From NCBI GenBank assembly GCA_013205365.1, contig JABMNC010000149.1:1-5791 (forward strand): 5,791 nt of DNA, read 5' to 3'. Source of the stretch: Cryomorphaceae bacterium. Its GTDB lineage: Bacteria; Bacteroidota; Bacteroidia; Flavobacteriales; Schleiferiaceae. The position numbers were made by a program, and so were the translations under genes. Of this stretch, positions 5,035-5,791 are shown one piece after another. The notes below the pieces were generated by a model. The model was not told where the DNA came from, made no database searches, and worked only from the letters and a program-made list of their open reading frames with translations. Position 1 is the first letter of the stretch. Each line of letters opens with the position of its first letter.

Positions 5035-5791
5035 GCCTAGCCGGAATTGCCTTTGGTACGGCAAGCCACATCGCAGCTTTACTGGGCCACCGCAAAGCAA
5101 AACGGTGGTGGCATGGGCGCCTCAACCTTCCGCCCAAAGGCCCCTTTGACCTGCTGGTTCACTGCGCCTCCTGGGGCGAATTTTGGATGATCGAGCCCTT
5201 GCTGCAGCAATGGAGCGCCATGGGTCGCCGCGTGCTCGTCTCTTTTTTTTCACCCAGTGGAATGGAGGGATGGAGCCGCTATCAAGCCCCCGAAGGAATT
5301 TTTGCCTGCCTCGCCCCACTCGACTTCAATCCCTACCTAGGGCGGTTCTTGAAGGAGTGCGAGCCCAAGGCTCTGCTCATTCTTCAAACGGACCTCTGGC
5401 CTGGCCTCGCGGCGCAGGCAATCCGCCAAAAAGTACCCTTTGGGCTAGCCTTTGCCCACGTTCCGCCCGGCCACCGTTGGTGGACCCCGCTGGGATTACT
5501 CGATAGAAAGCTTCTGCGCAAAGCAGCCTTCCTGGGCCTGCAGGAGGCCTCGGGCATGAAATTGGCTTTGGCGGCTGGCCTGCCTGCTCTGATGCTGGGC
5601 GACGGGCGCTTTGACTCGGCCGCATCGCGCATTGCACGTGGAGAAGCCCCCCTGCCCCACTGGGATGCCTTTGCAGACCACCAGCCTCTTCTAGTTTGCG
5701 GCTCAACCTGGGCCCAAGACGAAGACCTTTTGCTCCCCCTATTGATGCGACGCAGCCACTGGCGCTTTGTTTTTGCCCCCCACGATCCCGA
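5031..5791 (+). CDS. waaA: 3-deoxy-D-manno-octulosonic acid (Kdo) transferase (3' part beyond the window)
   Basis: WaaA/KdtA attaches Kdo from CMP-Kdo to lipid IVA at the cytoplasmic face of the inner membrane, starting the LPS inner core. My translation gives 253 residues before the edge, out of about 400-430 usual, covering the N-terminal GT30 domain and the start of the C-terminal domain. Motifs are HCASWGE (44-50) with the family's catalytic Glu50, SPSGMEGW (74-81), LAPLDFNPYLGRFL (95-108), LILQTDLWPG (116-125), GDGRFDSA (190-197), CGSTWAQDEDLL (223-234) and FAPHDP (248-253). The family's Glu in ETELWP is replaced here by Asp121. Upstream of ATG 5031 the frame stays open to a TAG at 4950-4952 but has no ATG, GTG or TTG, so this start is firm; it shares ATGA with the preceding stop. 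An AAGG at 5014-5017 is a weak ribosome-site candidate. The N-terminal hydrophobic anchor is short. A run of eight T lies at 5243-5250. Confidence 0.92.
   Translation, partial: MSLAGIAFGTASHIAALLGHRKAKRWWHGRLNLPPKGPFDLLVHCASWGEFWMIEPLLQQWSAMGRRVLVSFFSPSGMEGWSRYQAPEGIFACLAPLDFNPYLGRFLKECEPKALLILQTDLWPGLAAQAIRQKVPFGLAFAHVPPGHRWWTPLGLLDRKLLRKAAFLGLQEASGMKLALAAGLPALMLGDGRFDSAASRIARGEAPLPHWDAFADHQPLLVCGSTWAQDEDLLLPLLMRRSHWRFVFAPHDP

Noticed and set aside
5377..5706. Minus-strand open frames opposite waaA
   Set aside because: The plus-strand reading gives a continuous GT30 Kdo transferase; the opposite frames are low-complexity, Arg/Pro/Gly/Ala-rich shadows.
1..5791. Defence system, mobile element, CRISPR or RNA gene
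   Set aside because: No direct-repeat array, transposase or integrase motif, or tRNA-like or rRNA-like segment was seen; all six genes are envelope or sugar-nucleotide genes packed end to end.

Overview
The window looks like part of a Bacteroidota chromosome (Bacteroidetes, probably a fairly GC-rich member). Three observations support this. An 8-base match to the phylum's -7 promoter element (TAnnTTTG) lies just upstream of the main operon. Convincing Shine-Dalgarno sequences are missing at most starts. The WaaA N-terminus (around 'KAKRWWHGR') resembles Bacteroidota versions of that enzyme. Species cannot be named from the sequence. Coding density is close to 100%: the only non-coding stretch is the 65-bp divergent promoter region at 4208-4272.

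Left block, minus strand, 4207 down to 1: four tightly packed genes of nucleotide-sugar metabolism, in transcription order. They are a DegT/DnrJ/EryC1/StrS-family PLP sugar aminotransferase (3053-4207), UDP-glucose 6-dehydrogenase ugd (1740-3056), UDP-glucuronate decarboxylase / UDP-xylose synthase uxs (746-1729) and a GalE-type UDP-sugar 4-epimerase (749 to 1, cut by the window edge). Two junctions are 4-base stop/start overlaps (ATGA, GTGA) and the third is a 10-base gap, so this reads as one operon. Ugd and Uxs are consecutive steps: UDP-glucose to UDP-glucuronate to UDP-xylose. The epimerase could supply UDP-galactose or, given its coupling to uxs, convert UDP-xylose to UDP-L-arabinose. 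The keto-sugar substrate of the aminotransferase is not explained by the other enzymes present.

Right block, plus strand, 4273 to 5791: a secreted, probably outer-membrane beta-barrel protein of unknown function (4273-5034), overlapping by ATGA the 5' part of waaA/kdtA, the Kdo transferase of lipid A/LPS core synthesis (5031 to the window end). Together the blocks form a cell-envelope glycan/LPS locus: sugar-nucleotide supply to the left, LPS inner-core assembly to the right, with a shared divergent control region.

That control region holds -7-like boxes only 6 and 4 bases upstream of the two start codons, which suggests leaderless or nearly leaderless mRNAs, and a 25-bp near-perfect inverted repeat (4238-4262) placed where it could act as an operator. 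I see no mobile elements, RNA genes, CRISPR arrays or terminators. I did not find a clearly new multi-gene system. The points most worth a second look are the unknown barrel protein coupled to waaA, the uxs-epimerase pairing, the unexplained aminotransferase and the divergent control region.
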